A stretch of 64,000 nucleotides of DNA, from the NCBI RefSeq assembly GCF_000311785.1, contig NZ_HE978536.1, positions 116,287 to 180,286 of the forward strand, written 5' to 3'. Shown piece by piece: positions 16,453 to 24,796 of the stretch. Origin of the DNA: Brevibacillus massiliensis (GTDB lineage Bacteria > Bacillota > Bacilli > Brevibacillales > Brevibacillaceae). Each line of letters starts with the position of its first letter. Positions within the stretch are counted from its first letter, which is position 1. A model generated the notes under the pieces. It saw only the letters and a program-made list of their open reading frames with translations, ran no database searches and had not been told where the DNA came from. The translations under genes were made by a program, and so were the position numbers.

Positions 16453-17282
16453 TCATGCGAAGGCCTCAGCGGTTTTACCCAAATATTCATATCCTCGAAC
16501 CCGGAATAGATCGTACAGTTGTTGATCAGCCTTCCACGGTAGGTAAAGCCGTGTTTGGCCGCCGTGATGTTCATGCCGTGCGACTGGGCGCGGGTCAAGG
16601 TGTAGAGGTAGTAAATCCCCATCTGCTCCATTTTTGCTTCCAGGGTGTAAAACAGCGGCTGCAGCAGGCCGCGTCCCAGGTGATCCGGATGGGTAGCGCA
16701 ATCCGTAAACTCGACAGACCCGTATTCCGGGCTCACCTCGGCGGAGGCCGCGCAGACGATCTTTCCGCCGCATTCGACGACAGTGTAGTAGGTGTTCTCC
16801 TGCATGGTCTTGCGGACGTACGCGGGATCGTCCATCGGCGTCGGGTAAGTGGCAAACACAATCCCGTACAGCCGGGCCAGCTCTTCCGCGTCCGCCTCCA
16901 CAGCGTCCCGCTGCCGGTACCCGTCAGGAAGTCCGCTTGCTGCCGGAGTGCCAGCCTTTGCCTTGGCCAGGCTTGCCTGCAGCACTTCCTCAGCCAATTC
17001 GGCGGCAGCCGAGGCCGCCCGCTCCTCACTGAGAAAGCGCGCCATCATGTACGCGTTTCTGCCCAAATAGAATCCGTCGATCCTCCCTTCCAGCGTGTAT
17101 CCGAGCGACTGCAGCTTCTCCACATCTGCCCTGGCGGCGTAGACGATGCATTTGGTCAGGCGGTCCGCCAAGGCAATCCGCTCCATCTCGGCGTGAAGCG
17201 CGTCCAGGTCTTCAGGCCGGTAGCGCAGCAATTTGACCCGTTTATTCGGCTTGTCGACAATCAAGTGATATTGATCCGGCAT
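16449..17282 (-). CDS. ablB: Beta-lysine N6-acetyltransferase (AblB/YodP)
   Basis: This 277-residue GNAT protein matches AblB, which acetylates beta-lysine made by lysine 2,3-aminomutase. Family landmarks include the N-terminal domain ending AYMMARFLSEER, the acceptor-side QRDAVEADAEELARLYGIVF, and the acetyl-CoA loop CATHPDHLGRGLLQPLF. The C-terminal TLTRAQSHGMNITAAKHGF and GFEDMNIWVK also fit. In archaea the product is an osmolyte; in bacilli it is part of a catabolic cluster. It lies tail-to-tail with pucR and is transcribed separately from yodT. The partner aminomutase AblA/KamA is not in this window. Confidence 0.88.
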   Translation of the reverse strand: MPDQYHLIVDKPNKRVKLLRYRPEDLDALHAEMERIALADRLTKCIVYAARADVEKLQSLGYTLEGRIDGFYLGRNAYMMARFLSEERAASAAAELAEEVLQASLAKAKAGTPAASGLPDGYRQRDAVEADAEELARLYGIVFATYPTPMDDPAYVRKTMQENTYYTVVECGGKIVCAASAEVSPEYGSVEFTDCATHPDHLGRGLLQPLFYTLEAKMEQMGIYYLYTLTRAQSHGMNITAAKHGFTYRGRLINNCTIYSGFEDMNIWVKPLRPSHD

Positions 17283-17443
17283 GCCTCTTCCCCCCTCTTT
17301 GCGGTTATTGTTTTACCTCCCATTGTAGCGCTTTTTTCCGGGACGTCATTCTCCACAGTGTACAAAACCCTGCCGATGGGCATTCGCCTTTTTTGGCCCC
17401 GCTGCATACAAATAAACAAACGCCCAAAGGAGGTTGACGGGAC

Positions 17444-17536
17444 GTGGAGCAGGATCGTTTCGACGACCATTTTCTCACCGTACTTGTCCTGTTTGTGCTA
17501 CTGATCATCGTGCTGAAACTGCAAAAACAGCAGTAG
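17444..17536 (+). CDS. 30-residue single-pass membrane peptide
   Basis: A GTG-initiated frame of 30 codons lies ten bases after the strong site AAAGGAGGT (17425-17433). The product has an acidic N-terminus (MEQDRFDDHF), one hydrophobic stretch (LTVLVLFVLLIIVL) and a basic tail (KLQKQQ). The central segment recalls the tiny YjcZ-type sporulation peptides of bacilli, but the Gly/Tyr-rich head of that family is missing, so this is only a resemblance. Start strength and membrane-peptide composition make it a probable real gene. Confidence 0.6.
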   Translation: MEQDRFDDHFLTVLVLFVLLIIVLKLQKQQ

Positions 17537-17622
17537 CCGCTTCATCCTTCCTACCAAGCTGTTCAGTTGGGGATGCCGGGCGCATATCTATGGGAATAAC
17601 GGGAAAAAAGGAGGAAGCTCAC

Positions 17623-18360
17623 GTGAAGCCTCTTATCTACGCCCACCGGGGTGCCTCCGGACGCTATCCAGAAAATACATTTGACGCCTTTCACGCCGCG
17701 CTGCGGCACGGTGCAGACGGCATCGAGCTGGACGTGCAGCTCAGCTCCGATCACGAGGTCGTCGTCATCCACGATGTAAAAGTAAACAGGACCACCAACG
17801 GTACGGGACTGGTTCAAAATCATACCTGGAAGGAACTGCGGCAGTTGAGTGCCGGCGGGTGGTTTCATCCCCGCTTTCAGGCGGCCCGCATTCCCAGCCT
17901 GCATGAGGTGTTTGCCTTTGCCAAGCCGACAAGCCTGCGGTTGATTCTGGAAATGAAAAACCTGCTCGTACCCCAGCCCGGCTTGGAGGACAAAGTACTG
18001 GAGCTGATCGACCTGTACAAGCTGGAGAAGCGCGTGACGATCTCTTCCTTTAATTACAGCAGCCTCGCCGAGATCAAGCGGAAGAACCGGAAGATCCAAA
18101 CGGCCCTGCTCTACATCGGGAAGCTGAGCGACCCCTGGGAAGTAGCCGAACAATACCAAGCTGAACAGCTTCATGCGCCCGTCGGCGGGATCGACCGGAC
18201 TTTGCTGGATCAGGCCCACCGGCGCAAACTGTCGGTCGTCGCCTGGACCGTTAACGATCCTTCGGCAATCAGGCGTCTTGCCTCCTGGGATATCGACGGT
18301 CTCATCACCAACTACCCCCGACGGGCACGAAGGCTGGTGGACACAAAAAAAGAACCCTAG
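17623..18360 (+). CDS. Glycerophosphodiester phosphodiesterase (cytosolic GDPD)
   Basis: This 245-residue TIM-barrel enzyme hydrolyses glycerophosphodiesters to glycerol 3-phosphate and an alcohol. Catalytic motifs are visible: YAHRGASGRYPENT with the general acid/base His, ELDVQLSSDHEVVVIHD with metal ligands, and LEMKN. There is no signal peptide, so it resembles UgpQ-type cytosolic forms. The start is the GTG at 17623 with AGGAGG eight bases before it; a longer in-frame extension would cover the upstream peptide gene and lacks homology. The stop codon lies inside the loop of the following terminator. Confidence 0.9.
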   Translation: MKPLIYAHRGASGRYPENTFDAFHAALRHGADGIELDVQLSSDHEVVVIHDVKVNRTTNGTGLVQNHTWKELRQLSAGGWFHPRFQAARIPSLHEVFAFAKPTSLRLILEMKNLLVPQPGLEDKVLELIDLYKLEKRVTISSFNYSSLAEIKRKNRKIQTALLYIGKLSDPWEVAEQYQAEQLHAPVGGIDRTLLDQAHRRKLSVVAWTVNDPSAIRRLASWDIDGLITNYPRRARRLVDTKKEP

Positions 18361-18376
18361 GCGGGTTCTCTATTTT
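18351..18376. terminator. Bidirectional terminator between GDPD and ytqA
   Basis: AGAACCC (18351-18357) pairs with GGGTTCT (18363-18369) around a 5-nt loop. ATTTTT follows on the right and seven A precede on the left, so it can stop transcripts from both convergent genes. Confidence 0.75.
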
Positions 18377-19341
18377 TCATAAAATTTTCCTTGCCAGGTA
18401 TTCCGCTTGGCCATTTCTGCATTGATTCCGTTCAGGACCTCCCACTTTTTCCGACTCCACATCGGACCGATCAGCAAGTCCGCGGGACCGTCACCTGTGA
18501 TGCGGTGAACGATCATCTCGGGCGGCAGGATTTCCAGGGTGTCGACGACCAGCTTCGTATACTCCTCCTGCGTCAGAAATTGCAGCAAGCCCTGTTCGTA
18601 CTGCTTAACCATCGGCGTGTGGCGAAGCAGGTGCAGCAGGTGAATTTTGATTCCCTGGACGTCCAGGTGGGCGACCGCCCGTGCCGTCTCCATCATCTCT
18701 TCCTGCGTTTCGCCGGGCAAACCATAAATAATATGAGAGCAGACCCGGATATTGTGCTTCCGCAGCTTCTCCACTCCATCGAGGTAGCACTGGTAATCAT
18801 GCCCCCTGTTGATCAGCTGTTGGGTATGTTCATGAATTGTCTGCAAGCCCAACTCCACCCATAGATACGTGCGTTCGTTCAACTCTGCAAGGTACTCGAC
18901 TACATCGTCAGGCAAGCAGTCGGGACGGGTCGCGATAGACAGTCCGACCACGCCCTCCTGCCGTAAAATCAGTTCGTACATGTCGCGCAGTTCCCGGACA
19001 GGCGCGTAGGTGTTGCTGAAAGCCTGAAAGTAGCCGATGTATTTTGCCGAGGGCCACTTTGCATGCATCCGCTCTTTCACCTCTGCGAACTGCTTCTCCA
19101 AAGCCATCCGCCGCTCTCCGGCAAAATCACCCGAACCGCGGGCACTGCAAAAGGTGCAGCCGCCGACCGCCGCTTTTCCGTCGCGGTTGGGACAGGTAAG
19201 GCCGCCGTCAAGCGGGACTTTGAACACCTTCTCGCAAAAGAGCTGGCGAAGGTGGTAATTCCATGTATGATACCGCTTATCCCCCCACCAGAGAGGCTCG
19301 CTGTTGTCTCGCTCGGCAAGCCTGGCTGCTTGCTGCATCAC
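18370..19341 (-). CDS. ytqA: Radical SAM protein of the YtqA/YhcC (TIGR01212) family
   Basis: This is a 323-residue radical SAM enzyme of unknown reaction. The cluster ligands fall in LTCPNRDGKAAVGGCTFC, the extended first-Cys spacing that typifies this family instead of the usual CX3CX2C. YFQAFSNTYAPV, ATRPDCLPDDV, ELGLQTIHEHT and KIHLLHLL also fit. B. subtilis YtqA is the expected orthologue. It is monocistronic and faces the GDPD gene. Proposed RNA-modification roles in the literature are not settled, so no substrate is given. Confidence 0.9.
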   Translation of the reverse strand: MMQQAARLAERDNSEPLWWGDKRYHTWNYHLRQLFCEKVFKVPLDGGLTCPNRDGKAAVGGCTFCSARGSGDFAGERRMALEKQFAEVKERMHAKWPSAKYIGYFQAFSNTYAPVRELRDMYELILRQEGVVGLSIATRPDCLPDDVVEYLAELNERTYLWVELGLQTIHEHTQQLINRGHDYQCYLDGVEKLRKHNIRVCSHIIYGLPGETQEEMMETARAVAHLDVQGIKIHLLHLLRHTPMVKQYEQGLLQFLTQEEYTKLVVDTLEILPPEMIVHRITGDGPADLLIGPMWSRKKWEVLNGINAEMAKRNTWQGKFYEK

Positions 19342-19401
19342 TGTTTCCCCCTTCCAGCATGACGCCGATCCATTTACTATAACAGATCAGAAATCCCCAA
19401 G

Positions 19402-19430
19402 AAAAGGGACCACGGTCAATCCGTGGTCCC
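19402..19430 (-). terminator. Terminator of the GT2 glycosyltransferase gene
   Basis: A perfect 10-bp stem GGGACCACGG (19406-19415) with CCGTGGTCCC (19421-19430) has a TCAAT loop, and an A-run on the left gives a short T-run for minus-strand transcripts. Confidence 0.75.
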
Positions 19431-19451
19431 GGCAAAATATATGGAGTCTCG

Positions 19452-20687
19452 TCACTGCATTTCTTCGATTCGTATCGCCCGTGTATGACTGGTATGGCTC
19501 CATACCTGATTCTTCTTTGTAAAGAAGGCGTAAAAGAAGATCGGCAGCCATGTCAGGAAAAAGAACGGCAGCAGCAGCAGTCCCAGGTAGCCTTTTAACG
19601 GGACCTTATCCAAGTACAGCGCCACGAATGGCAGCAAGTAAATGAGCGCGGTCGTTCCGTAAAGCAGCCATGACGGCAACAGTTGGGTAAAGCTGAACAT
19701 TCCCCCCGTATCGAAAAAACGGGCTAAAAACAGGACAGACATCATCGTCATGATCAAGACGTACATCGGCTGGAACAGGTAAAAGGCTGCATCCAGCATG
19801 CCGAGCCGTCCCGCCTTGATGGCGTTCTTTAACATCGAACCGATGTAGCGGCCCGCCACGTCGTAATGACCCTGCATCCAGCGCAGCCGTTGGCGCATGG
19901 ATGAACGCAGGTCGATCGGCTTTTCGTCATACACCTTCGTATCGTGGGCCCAAGTCGGGTAAATGCCCCGTTCGATGCAGCGGGTGGCAAACTCCAGGTC
20001 CTCGGTCAGGCTGGTTGCGCCCCACCCCATCTCCTTCAACAACTTGCTTTCGATACACAACCCCGTGCCGCCTAGCGTATTGGGCAGACCGAGATTGTGG
20101 CGGGCCAACTGCCACATTCTGTTGGTAAACCAGTATGTAACAGCGTAAGAAAGCGTAATCCAGGAGTCGAACGGATTTTTTGAATCCAGGTACGCCTGGA
20201 TGACACGCGCCCCTTTGCAAAGTCGATCGTTCATTACCATCAGAAAGTTTTTCTCAACCAGGTTGTCAGCATCAAACATGACGACTGCATCGTATTGCTT
20301 TGGCATCGACCAGAGGTTTTCCAGCATCCATTCGATGCCAAACCCCTTGCCGCGCTTTGAACTGTCAAAGCGCTCACATGCAATCGCCCCGTGTTCCCTG
20401 GCCAGCTCCGCCGTATTGTCGGTGCAGTTGTCGCAAATCACAAAGATGTCGTACATGTCGCGCGGGTAATCGAGCTTTTTCAGGTTCTCGATCAACGGCG
20501 CAATGACAGCACTTTCATTGTGTGCGGCAATCAGCACGGCGAAGGTTTTTTGTGGTTTGTGTGTAACAGCCTCTTTTTTTCTAAACAAACCACCACAGGA
20601 GACTAGTGTCTGATAGGTGCTGATCACCCCTACTGCCGAAGTAAATCCGATGAATAACCCCTCAATTGATTCCTTCCATGCACTCAT
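19452..20687 (-). CDS. Membrane glycosyltransferase, GT2 family
   Basis: This 411-residue integral-membrane glycosyltransferase resembles processive N-acetylglucosaminyl or glucosyl transferases. It has an N-terminal membrane helix, the GT-A core with VLIAAHNESAVI, the metal-binding MFDADN, GGTGLCIE, the TEDLEFATRC acceptor motif and QRLRWMQGH (the QxxRW motif). Four C-terminal hydrophobic segments follow. The gene stands alone with its own terminator, so the polymer or lipid acceptor cannot be inferred. Confidence 0.88.
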   Translation of the reverse strand: MSAWKESIEGLFIGFTSAVGVISTYQTLVSCGGLFRKKEAVTHKPQKTFAVLIAAHNESAVIAPLIENLKKLDYPRDMYDIFVICDNCTDNTAELAREHGAIACERFDSSKRGKGFGIEWMLENLWSMPKQYDAVVMFDADNLVEKNFLMVMNDRLCKGARVIQAYLDSKNPFDSWITLSYAVTYWFTNRMWQLARHNLGLPNTLGGTGLCIESKLLKEMGWGATSLTEDLEFATRCIERGIYPTWAHDTKVYDEKPIDLRSSMRQRLRWMQGHYDVAGRYIGSMLKNAIKAGRLGMLDAAFYLFQPMYVLIMTMMSVLFLARFFDTGGMFSFTQLLPSWLLYGTTALIYLLPFVALYLDKVPLKGYLGLLLLPFFFLTWLPIFFYAFFTKKNQVWSHTSHTRAIRIEEMQ

Positions 20688-20998
20688 CGTTTCTTCTCCT
20701 CGACCTACCCGATTTGTACCTGGGATAGGTTAATGGTTTTTTTATTTTTTTCTCTCTCTCTGCTACACGGGCTCTCAAGTGCGAGTGTACTTCATACCCC
20801 TTTCTTTCGCAATCGTACTAAAGTGGCAAAAACTTTATTTTTTTGCAGTTTTCTCCTATAGGATATGAACTTCTCGCAAAAGCATGCCTGTTTTCTTTTT
20901 TTCTCGTCCCTATCACCTTTCCCACGTTCTGACGGTTCTATACGGCATACATGAGACAAAAAAAAGCCTTCTGTTAAGAAAGGCTGCTCCATGCTGAT
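20688..20998. other. 311-nt intergenic region without a recognised gene
   Basis: Read on both strands, this interval shows only the AGAAGAAACG-type ribosome-binding region of the glycosyltransferase gene, long pyrimidine tracts (TTTTTTTATTTTTTTCTCTCTCTC), and the tRNA terminator at its right edge. No known riboswitch core or ORF with a ribosome-binding site was recognised. As a leader of about 300 nt it is longer than usual. Confidence 0.5.
20957..20985 (-). terminator. Terminator of the Arg-Leu-Gly tRNA operon
   Basis: AGCCTT (20965-20970) pairs with AAGGCT (20980-20985), extended by a partly paired inner segment. Eight A to the left provide the minus-strand T-run. Confidence 0.7.
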
Positions 20999-21072
20999 TG
21001 GAGCGGGTGATGGGAATCGAACCCACGCTGTCGGCTTGGGAAGCCGAAGTTCTACCATTGAACTACACCCGC
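20999..21072 (-). tRNA. tRNA-Gly(CCC)
   Basis: The acceptor GCGGGTG pairs with CACCCGC; position 73 is U and CCA is encoded. The anticodon loop TTCCCAA, closed by TCGGC/GCCGA, gives anticodon CCC. U73 is the base expected to pair with the UGGA bulge of a glycine T-box such as the one at 47756-47980. Confidence 0.93.
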
Positions 21073-21156
21073 ACTTTCATTCTAGTAGGCATTTGCATCG
21101 TACAACGACTGCAACGACATTGTCAATCAGACTATCTATTCATGCCAAAAGTACCA

Positions 21157-21241
21157 TGGTGCGGTCGGCGAGACTCGAACTCGCACGGGTCGCCCCGCCA
21201 CCCCCTCAAGATGGTGTGTCTGCCAATTCCACCACGACCGC
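21157..21241 (-). tRNA. tRNA-Leu(GAG)
   Basis: The acceptor GCGGTCG pairs with CGACCGC, with A73 and encoded CCA. A long variable arm is present. The loop TTGAGGG within CCATC/GGTGG gives anticodon GAG. Confidence 0.93.
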
Positions 21242-21286
21242 ATATGAAACCCCGAAATGCTTCCGGACTAAACTTCGGGGAAAAAA

Positions 21287-21361
21287 TGGCGAGCCTACCA
21301 GGACTCGAACCTGGGCACCTGGCTCCGGAGGCCAGTGCTCTATCCGCTGAGCTATAGGCCC
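21287..21361 (-). tRNA. tRNA-Arg(CCG)
   Basis: The acceptor GGGCCTA pairs with TAGGCTC (one G-U), with G73 and encoded CCA. The loop CTCCGGA within CTGGC/GCCAG gives anticodon CCG. It is the first gene of the three-tRNA operon. Confidence 0.93.
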
Positions 21362-21395
21362 ATGCTTGTCTGTCTTAGCACTTTGACAGTAATGA

Positions 21396-21424
21396 AGTAT
21401 ACACCGTTGTGACATCAGAGTCAA
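21396..21424 (-). promoter_or_regulatory. Promoter of the Arg-Leu-Gly tRNA operon
   Basis: On the minus strand TTGACT (21419-21424) and TATACT (21396-21401) are separated by exactly 17 nt, about 35 nt upstream of tRNA-Arg. The divergent merR-methyltransferase promoter begins about 45 nt to the right. Confidence 0.8.
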
Positions 21425-21466
21425 TAGGAATTTTAGAGAAAAAAACAGGAAAAAAGGATCCCAATC

Positions 21467-21497
21467 TTTACCTTGACGCATGGGAAAGGTTTACACT
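21467..21497 (+). promoter_or_regulatory. MerR-type operator/promoter with 19-nt spacer
   Basis: TTTACC (21467-21472) and TACACT (21492-21497) are separated by 19 nt instead of 17. The spacer carries the inverted repeat ACCTT (21470-21474) N11 AAGGT (21486-21490). A long spacer with an internal dyad is the hallmark of promoters untwisted by MerR-family activators. It lies 23 nt upstream of the merR-methyltransferase start, so the fusion protein probably controls itself. Confidence 0.7.
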
Positions 21498-21519
21498 ACA
21501 AAAGGAGGGGTTGTCTCAT

Positions 21520-22560
21520 ATGAAGCTCATGAAAATCAAAGAAGTCTCAGAGAGATTAGGGATTTCCTCACGTGCAATTCGCTTTTACGAAGAAAATGGG
21601 CTGATCGTACCAATCAAACAGGAGAACAACTATCGCGTCTACACGGAAAAAGACATCTGGCGCCTGCAGACGATCATTTCCCTTCGCGAAGTGGGCATGG
21701 GCATCAAGGAAATACGCAACGTGCTGCAGCAGATTGACAAAGGAGACGACAACGAGCTTCGTCACTATCTCGAGCTGCAGCGGGCCGCCGTCTTTTCCCA
21801 ATGGCTTGAATTAAAGCAAATCATTGAAACGACTGACCGCATGATCGAGCTGTTAAAGCAAAGTCAATCGCTCGTGTTGGATGACGTTTTCCGGCTTGCC
21901 GAAGGGTCGAAAAGACTGCGTGAACTTCGCAAAAATTGGTACGATCGATGGAATTTTGACTGCCAGGCGAGTATGTATGACGATTTGGTGAAAGAAGATT
22001 ACGACCAGGCTCTCGATTTGACGGTAGAGTGGATCTCACCTGAAGCAGGAGAACAAGGTCTGGACATCGGAATCGGCACAGGCAATCTCGCCGGAAAATT
22101 CCAGGAACGGGGGATCAAAATGGCCGGCCTTGACCAGTCAAGGGAAATGTTGAAACAATGTCAGCGCAAGTATCCAGCTATTCCGACCAAAATCGGGAAC
22201 TTCCTCGCCATTCCCTATATGGACGGAACGTTTGATTTTATCGTCACCAGTTTTGCCTTCCACCATCTTACAGACGAACAAAAACCGCTTGCCCTGGAAG
22301 AGATGCGCCGGGTGCTAAAACCTCACGGCCGCATCTGTATCACCGATCTGATGTTTGCGGACATGCAGAAACGAACCGATTTTTTGCGGAAGCTGGAAAA
22401 CGAAAAAAAAGCGGCGGAAATCCGCCAGATCGAAGACAAGTATTATTCCGACCGCTCACAGTTGCTCTGTTGGTTTGATGCGCACGGATACATCACGAAA
22501 CACATGCAAATCAACGACTTGCTCCACATCGTCCTTGCGGTGCCGATTCGAAAAACATAG
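21520..22560 (+). CDS. MerR-type regulator fused to a SAM-dependent methyltransferase
   Basis: This 346-residue protein joins two domains. Residues 1-70 are a MerR winged helix (IKEVSERLGISSRAIRFYEE, then NNYRVYTEKDIWRLQTI). A coiled dimerisation region of about 60 residues with ELKQIIETTDRMIELLKQ follows. From about residue 150 there is a class I methyltransferase with motif I LDIGIGTG (181-188), acidic LDQSREML, and TSFAFHHLTDEQ. The start at 21520 has AAAGGAGG upstream; the longer in-frame extension has none and runs through the operator. It is followed after 78 nt by another methyltransferase gene. The methyl acceptor and inducer are unknown. Confidence 0.9.
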   Translation: MKLMKIKEVSERLGISSRAIRFYEENGLIVPIKQENNYRVYTEKDIWRLQTIISLREVGMGIKEIRNVLQQIDKGDDNELRHYLELQRAAVFSQWLELKQIIETTDRMIELLKQSQSLVLDDVFRLAEGSKRLRELRKNWYDRWNFDCQASMYDDLVKEDYDQALDLTVEWISPEAGEQGLDIGIGTGNLAGKFQERGIKMAGLDQSREMLKQCQRKYPAIPTKIGNFLAIPYMDGTFDFIVTSFAFHHLTDEQKPLALEEMRRVLKPHGRICITDLMFADMQKRTDFLRKLENEKKAAEIRQIEDKYYSDRSQLLCWFDAHGYITKHMQINDLLHIVLAVPIRKT

Positions 22561-22638
22561 AAAAATCGCTTGACCTTGCCGCTGCGTGCCGCCTTACGAT
22601 ACAGCTGTCAAATCGAACTCGCATGGGAGGAATCTTCA

Positions 22639-23265
22639 ATGGACAAAGAGCAGCTGCAAAAGCTTTACCTGCAGGAGGAGTATTACTGGGGAATGGAACC
22701 CAGCCGTTTGGCGGAAAAAATCCTGGATTACATCCCCGAAGACCGGCGAAAAAGCATGAAAATCGTCGACCTGGGTGCCGGCGAAGGGCGTGACAGCGTA
22801 TTTCTTGCCCGCGCCGGATTCGAGCTGATTGCCGTTGATATCGCGCCGGCAGGATTGGCCAAAGCAGAGAGGCTGGCGGCCAAACGAAATGCCGTAATCA
22901 AAACAGTTGAAGCGGACATCAATGACTTCGCATGGCAGGATCCTGTTGACCTTGTCTATTCCATCGGTGCCCTCCAGTACATCGAGCCGCAAAACAGAAA
23001 CCGCCAATTTTCCCGCTTTAAGGAGAGGACGCTGCCCGGGGGACTGCACGTGCTGTTCGCATTTGTCGAGCATCCCGACGTTGAACTTGCCCCGGATTGG
23101 GGAGAAAACGAGTATCTCTACAAAAGAACAGAACTGCAGGGCTATTACGCTGACTGGGACGTCATCGAGGCGGAAGAAGTCATCTTTGATTGCAGCTCCA
23201 GCAACATCCCCCACAGACACGCAGCCAGCACAGTCATCGCCCGCAAGCCTGTCCCAGGGCCATAA
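22639..23265 (+). CDS. Class I SAM-dependent methyltransferase
   Basis: This 208-residue enzyme resembles TehB/Methyltransf_25-type small-molecule methyltransferases. Motif I is VDLGAGEGRDSVFLARAG and motif II VDIAPAGLAKAERLA; VYSIGALQYIEPQNR is the post-motif segment. The start at 22639 has GGGAGGAATC at good spacing; an upstream in-frame extension does not. It is probably cotranscribed with the MerR-methyltransferase gene. The substrate is not evident. Confidence 0.85.
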   Translation: MDKEQLQKLYLQEEYYWGMEPSRLAEKILDYIPEDRRKSMKIVDLGAGEGRDSVFLARAGFELIAVDIAPAGLAKAERLAAKRNAVIKTVEADINDFAWQDPVDLVYSIGALQYIEPQNRNRQFSRFKERTLPGGLHVLFAFVEHPDVELAPDWGENEYLYKRTELQGYYADWDVIEAEEVIFDCSSSNIPHRHAASTVIARKPVPGP

Positions 23266-23304
23266 CTCGCATGCCGCCCCGCTCGATGATGAGGCGGCTG
23301 CTTT

Positions 23305-24708
23305 TCACCGAACCAGCGGCACGACGTCCAAAAACCATCGGCTTGACTGCCGACTGGTGACGACCCGCGCATCCTTCAGATCAACTACGTTCCACACCTC
23401 TTTGTCCGACTCTGTCCGCTGGGTTGTGTAAGCGTACCTGCTGTCCGCCGTAAAGCCCGCCACATGTACGACGCTGTCTGGCTCCAACCGGGCGAGCTGC
23501 TTTAGATGTTCTGCTTTTGCTTCGTACACATATAAACCGGCTCCGCGGGGCTGTTGGTACGGACGGCCCAGCTCCTGCCGGCGAATCGCCCCGGTGAGCA
23601 GCAGATATTTGCCATCCGGCGTCAGATGGACATCGTCGACCGGAATCGGCAGACGCTCCACCTCGCTTGCATCAGAGGTGGCGATTACCCTAAGGCCAAG
23701 CGGCGACTCGCTTATTACCACATCGCTCGCCTGATTGTGAAGCTCCCTTCGTACCCCTGTTACATAGAGGAAAGCACCGTCGGCACTCAGTTCCGCTCGC
23801 ATCTGCGTTCCTGCGGCCAACTTTGCCTGCGCGGCAGGAACCAACCAGCCGAACAGCTTGCCGAAAACAGAACGCGCCGGGCGAATCTCTGCCTGTTTTT
23901 CAATTGCAAACGTATCCAAATTGACGACGGTCAACTTCTCTTCGTCGGCGTGCGCGATGTACAGCCTCTTTCTTTGCAGATCCCAGGCCAGGCCCGGACT
24001 CAGCGTATGGAAGATCGAATCGCTCCCCTCCTGGATGTCCATTCCGTCCAGGCTGAGCCTGGCCCTTACCTGGTTTGTCTCCAGATCGACAGAAAAGAGT
24101 TCAGGAGCTTCAAGCATCTGCTCCCGGCGGCTGTCCCACTCTCCGTATACAGCCATTTCTCTTCCTCCGGGCATCAAGCGCAACTGGGTCGGGATAAACG
24201 ACTCCGGAAAGTCGACGATCGAAGACGCCCGCTTTTTTTCGAGGTCGTACCGGGTGAGCCGGAAAGCCGCCGGGTAGCTTCGACTGGCAGGCTCCACCCA
24301 GAAAAGCTGGCTGCCGTCGTGATGAAAGCACAACTGGCTTGCATCCGTGAGGGAGATCCCGTCCATTTTTGCATCCAGCCACGTTGTCGTGTCGATCAGA
24401 TGCAGCTCTCCGTTTTCCTGCCCTTCTCCGGTCGGCCAAATGACGAATGCCAGCCGCTTGCTGTCCGGACTTGCCGCATAACTGTAATGATGGCCCAAAC
24501 GAAGTGCGGTATCCCCCGGCAGATTCTGCAATGTAACCGGGTCGATCGGACTGGCCTGCAGCTGTTCTCCGGTATCTTCAACGAGCAGCACCGAAGCGGA
24601 TTGAAATGCATTGCTGCCTTCAGGCTTCGGCAGGACTGCAGCTTGCTGCGAACACCCGCCGATCAGCACCAGCAGTGACAGTGACAAAAAAACGCTCCTT
24701 TTCAACAT
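23305..24708 (-). CDS. Lipoprotein with WD40/beta-propeller-like repeats
   Basis: This 467-residue surface protein of unknown function has an N-terminal lipoprotein signal (LSLSLLVLIGGC) with the lipobox Cys at residue 19. The rest is a series of Asp/Gly-rich blades, for example YAASPDSKRLAFVIW, LYIAHADEEKLTVVNLD, FLYVTGVR and VHLTPDGKYLLLTG, resembling YncE/TolB-type propellers. A small insert LFGWLVPAAQAKLAAG interrupts the repeats. It is transcribed alone, facing the methyltransferase gene. No enzyme motif was seen. Confidence 0.75.
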   Translation of the reverse strand: MLKRSVFLSLSLLVLIGGCSQQAAVLPKPEGSNAFQSASVLLVEDTGEQLQASPIDPVTLQNLPGDTALRLGHHYSYAASPDSKRLAFVIWPTGEGQENGELHLIDTTTWLDAKMDGISLTDASQLCFHHDGSQLFWVEPASRSYPAAFRLTRYDLEKKRASSIVDFPESFIPTQLRLMPGGREMAVYGEWDSRREQMLEAPELFSVDLETNQVRARLSLDGMDIQEGSDSIFHTLSPGLAWDLQRKRLYIAHADEEKLTVVNLDTFAIEKQAEIRPARSVFGKLFGWLVPAAQAKLAAGTQMRAELSADGAFLYVTGVRRELHNQASDVVISESPLGLRVIATSDASEVERLPIPVDDVHLTPDGKYLLLTGAIRRQELGRPYQQPRGAGLYVYEAKAEHLKQLARLEPDSVVHVAGFTADSRYAYTTQRTESDKEVWNVVDLKDARVVTSRQSSRWFLDVVPLVR

Positions 24709-24796
24709 GTGACCACATTTCCTCCTCCCGCGTCAGTACAGAGTGTTCAGACTATAGATGCAGAAGGAAACGAAAACGTTACGGCCTAATAAATGC

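Noticed and set aside
16455-17504. 349-codon plus-strand frame over ablB
   Set aside because: It is antisense to the AblB gene, whose GNAT motifs are intact, and has no ribosome-binding site.
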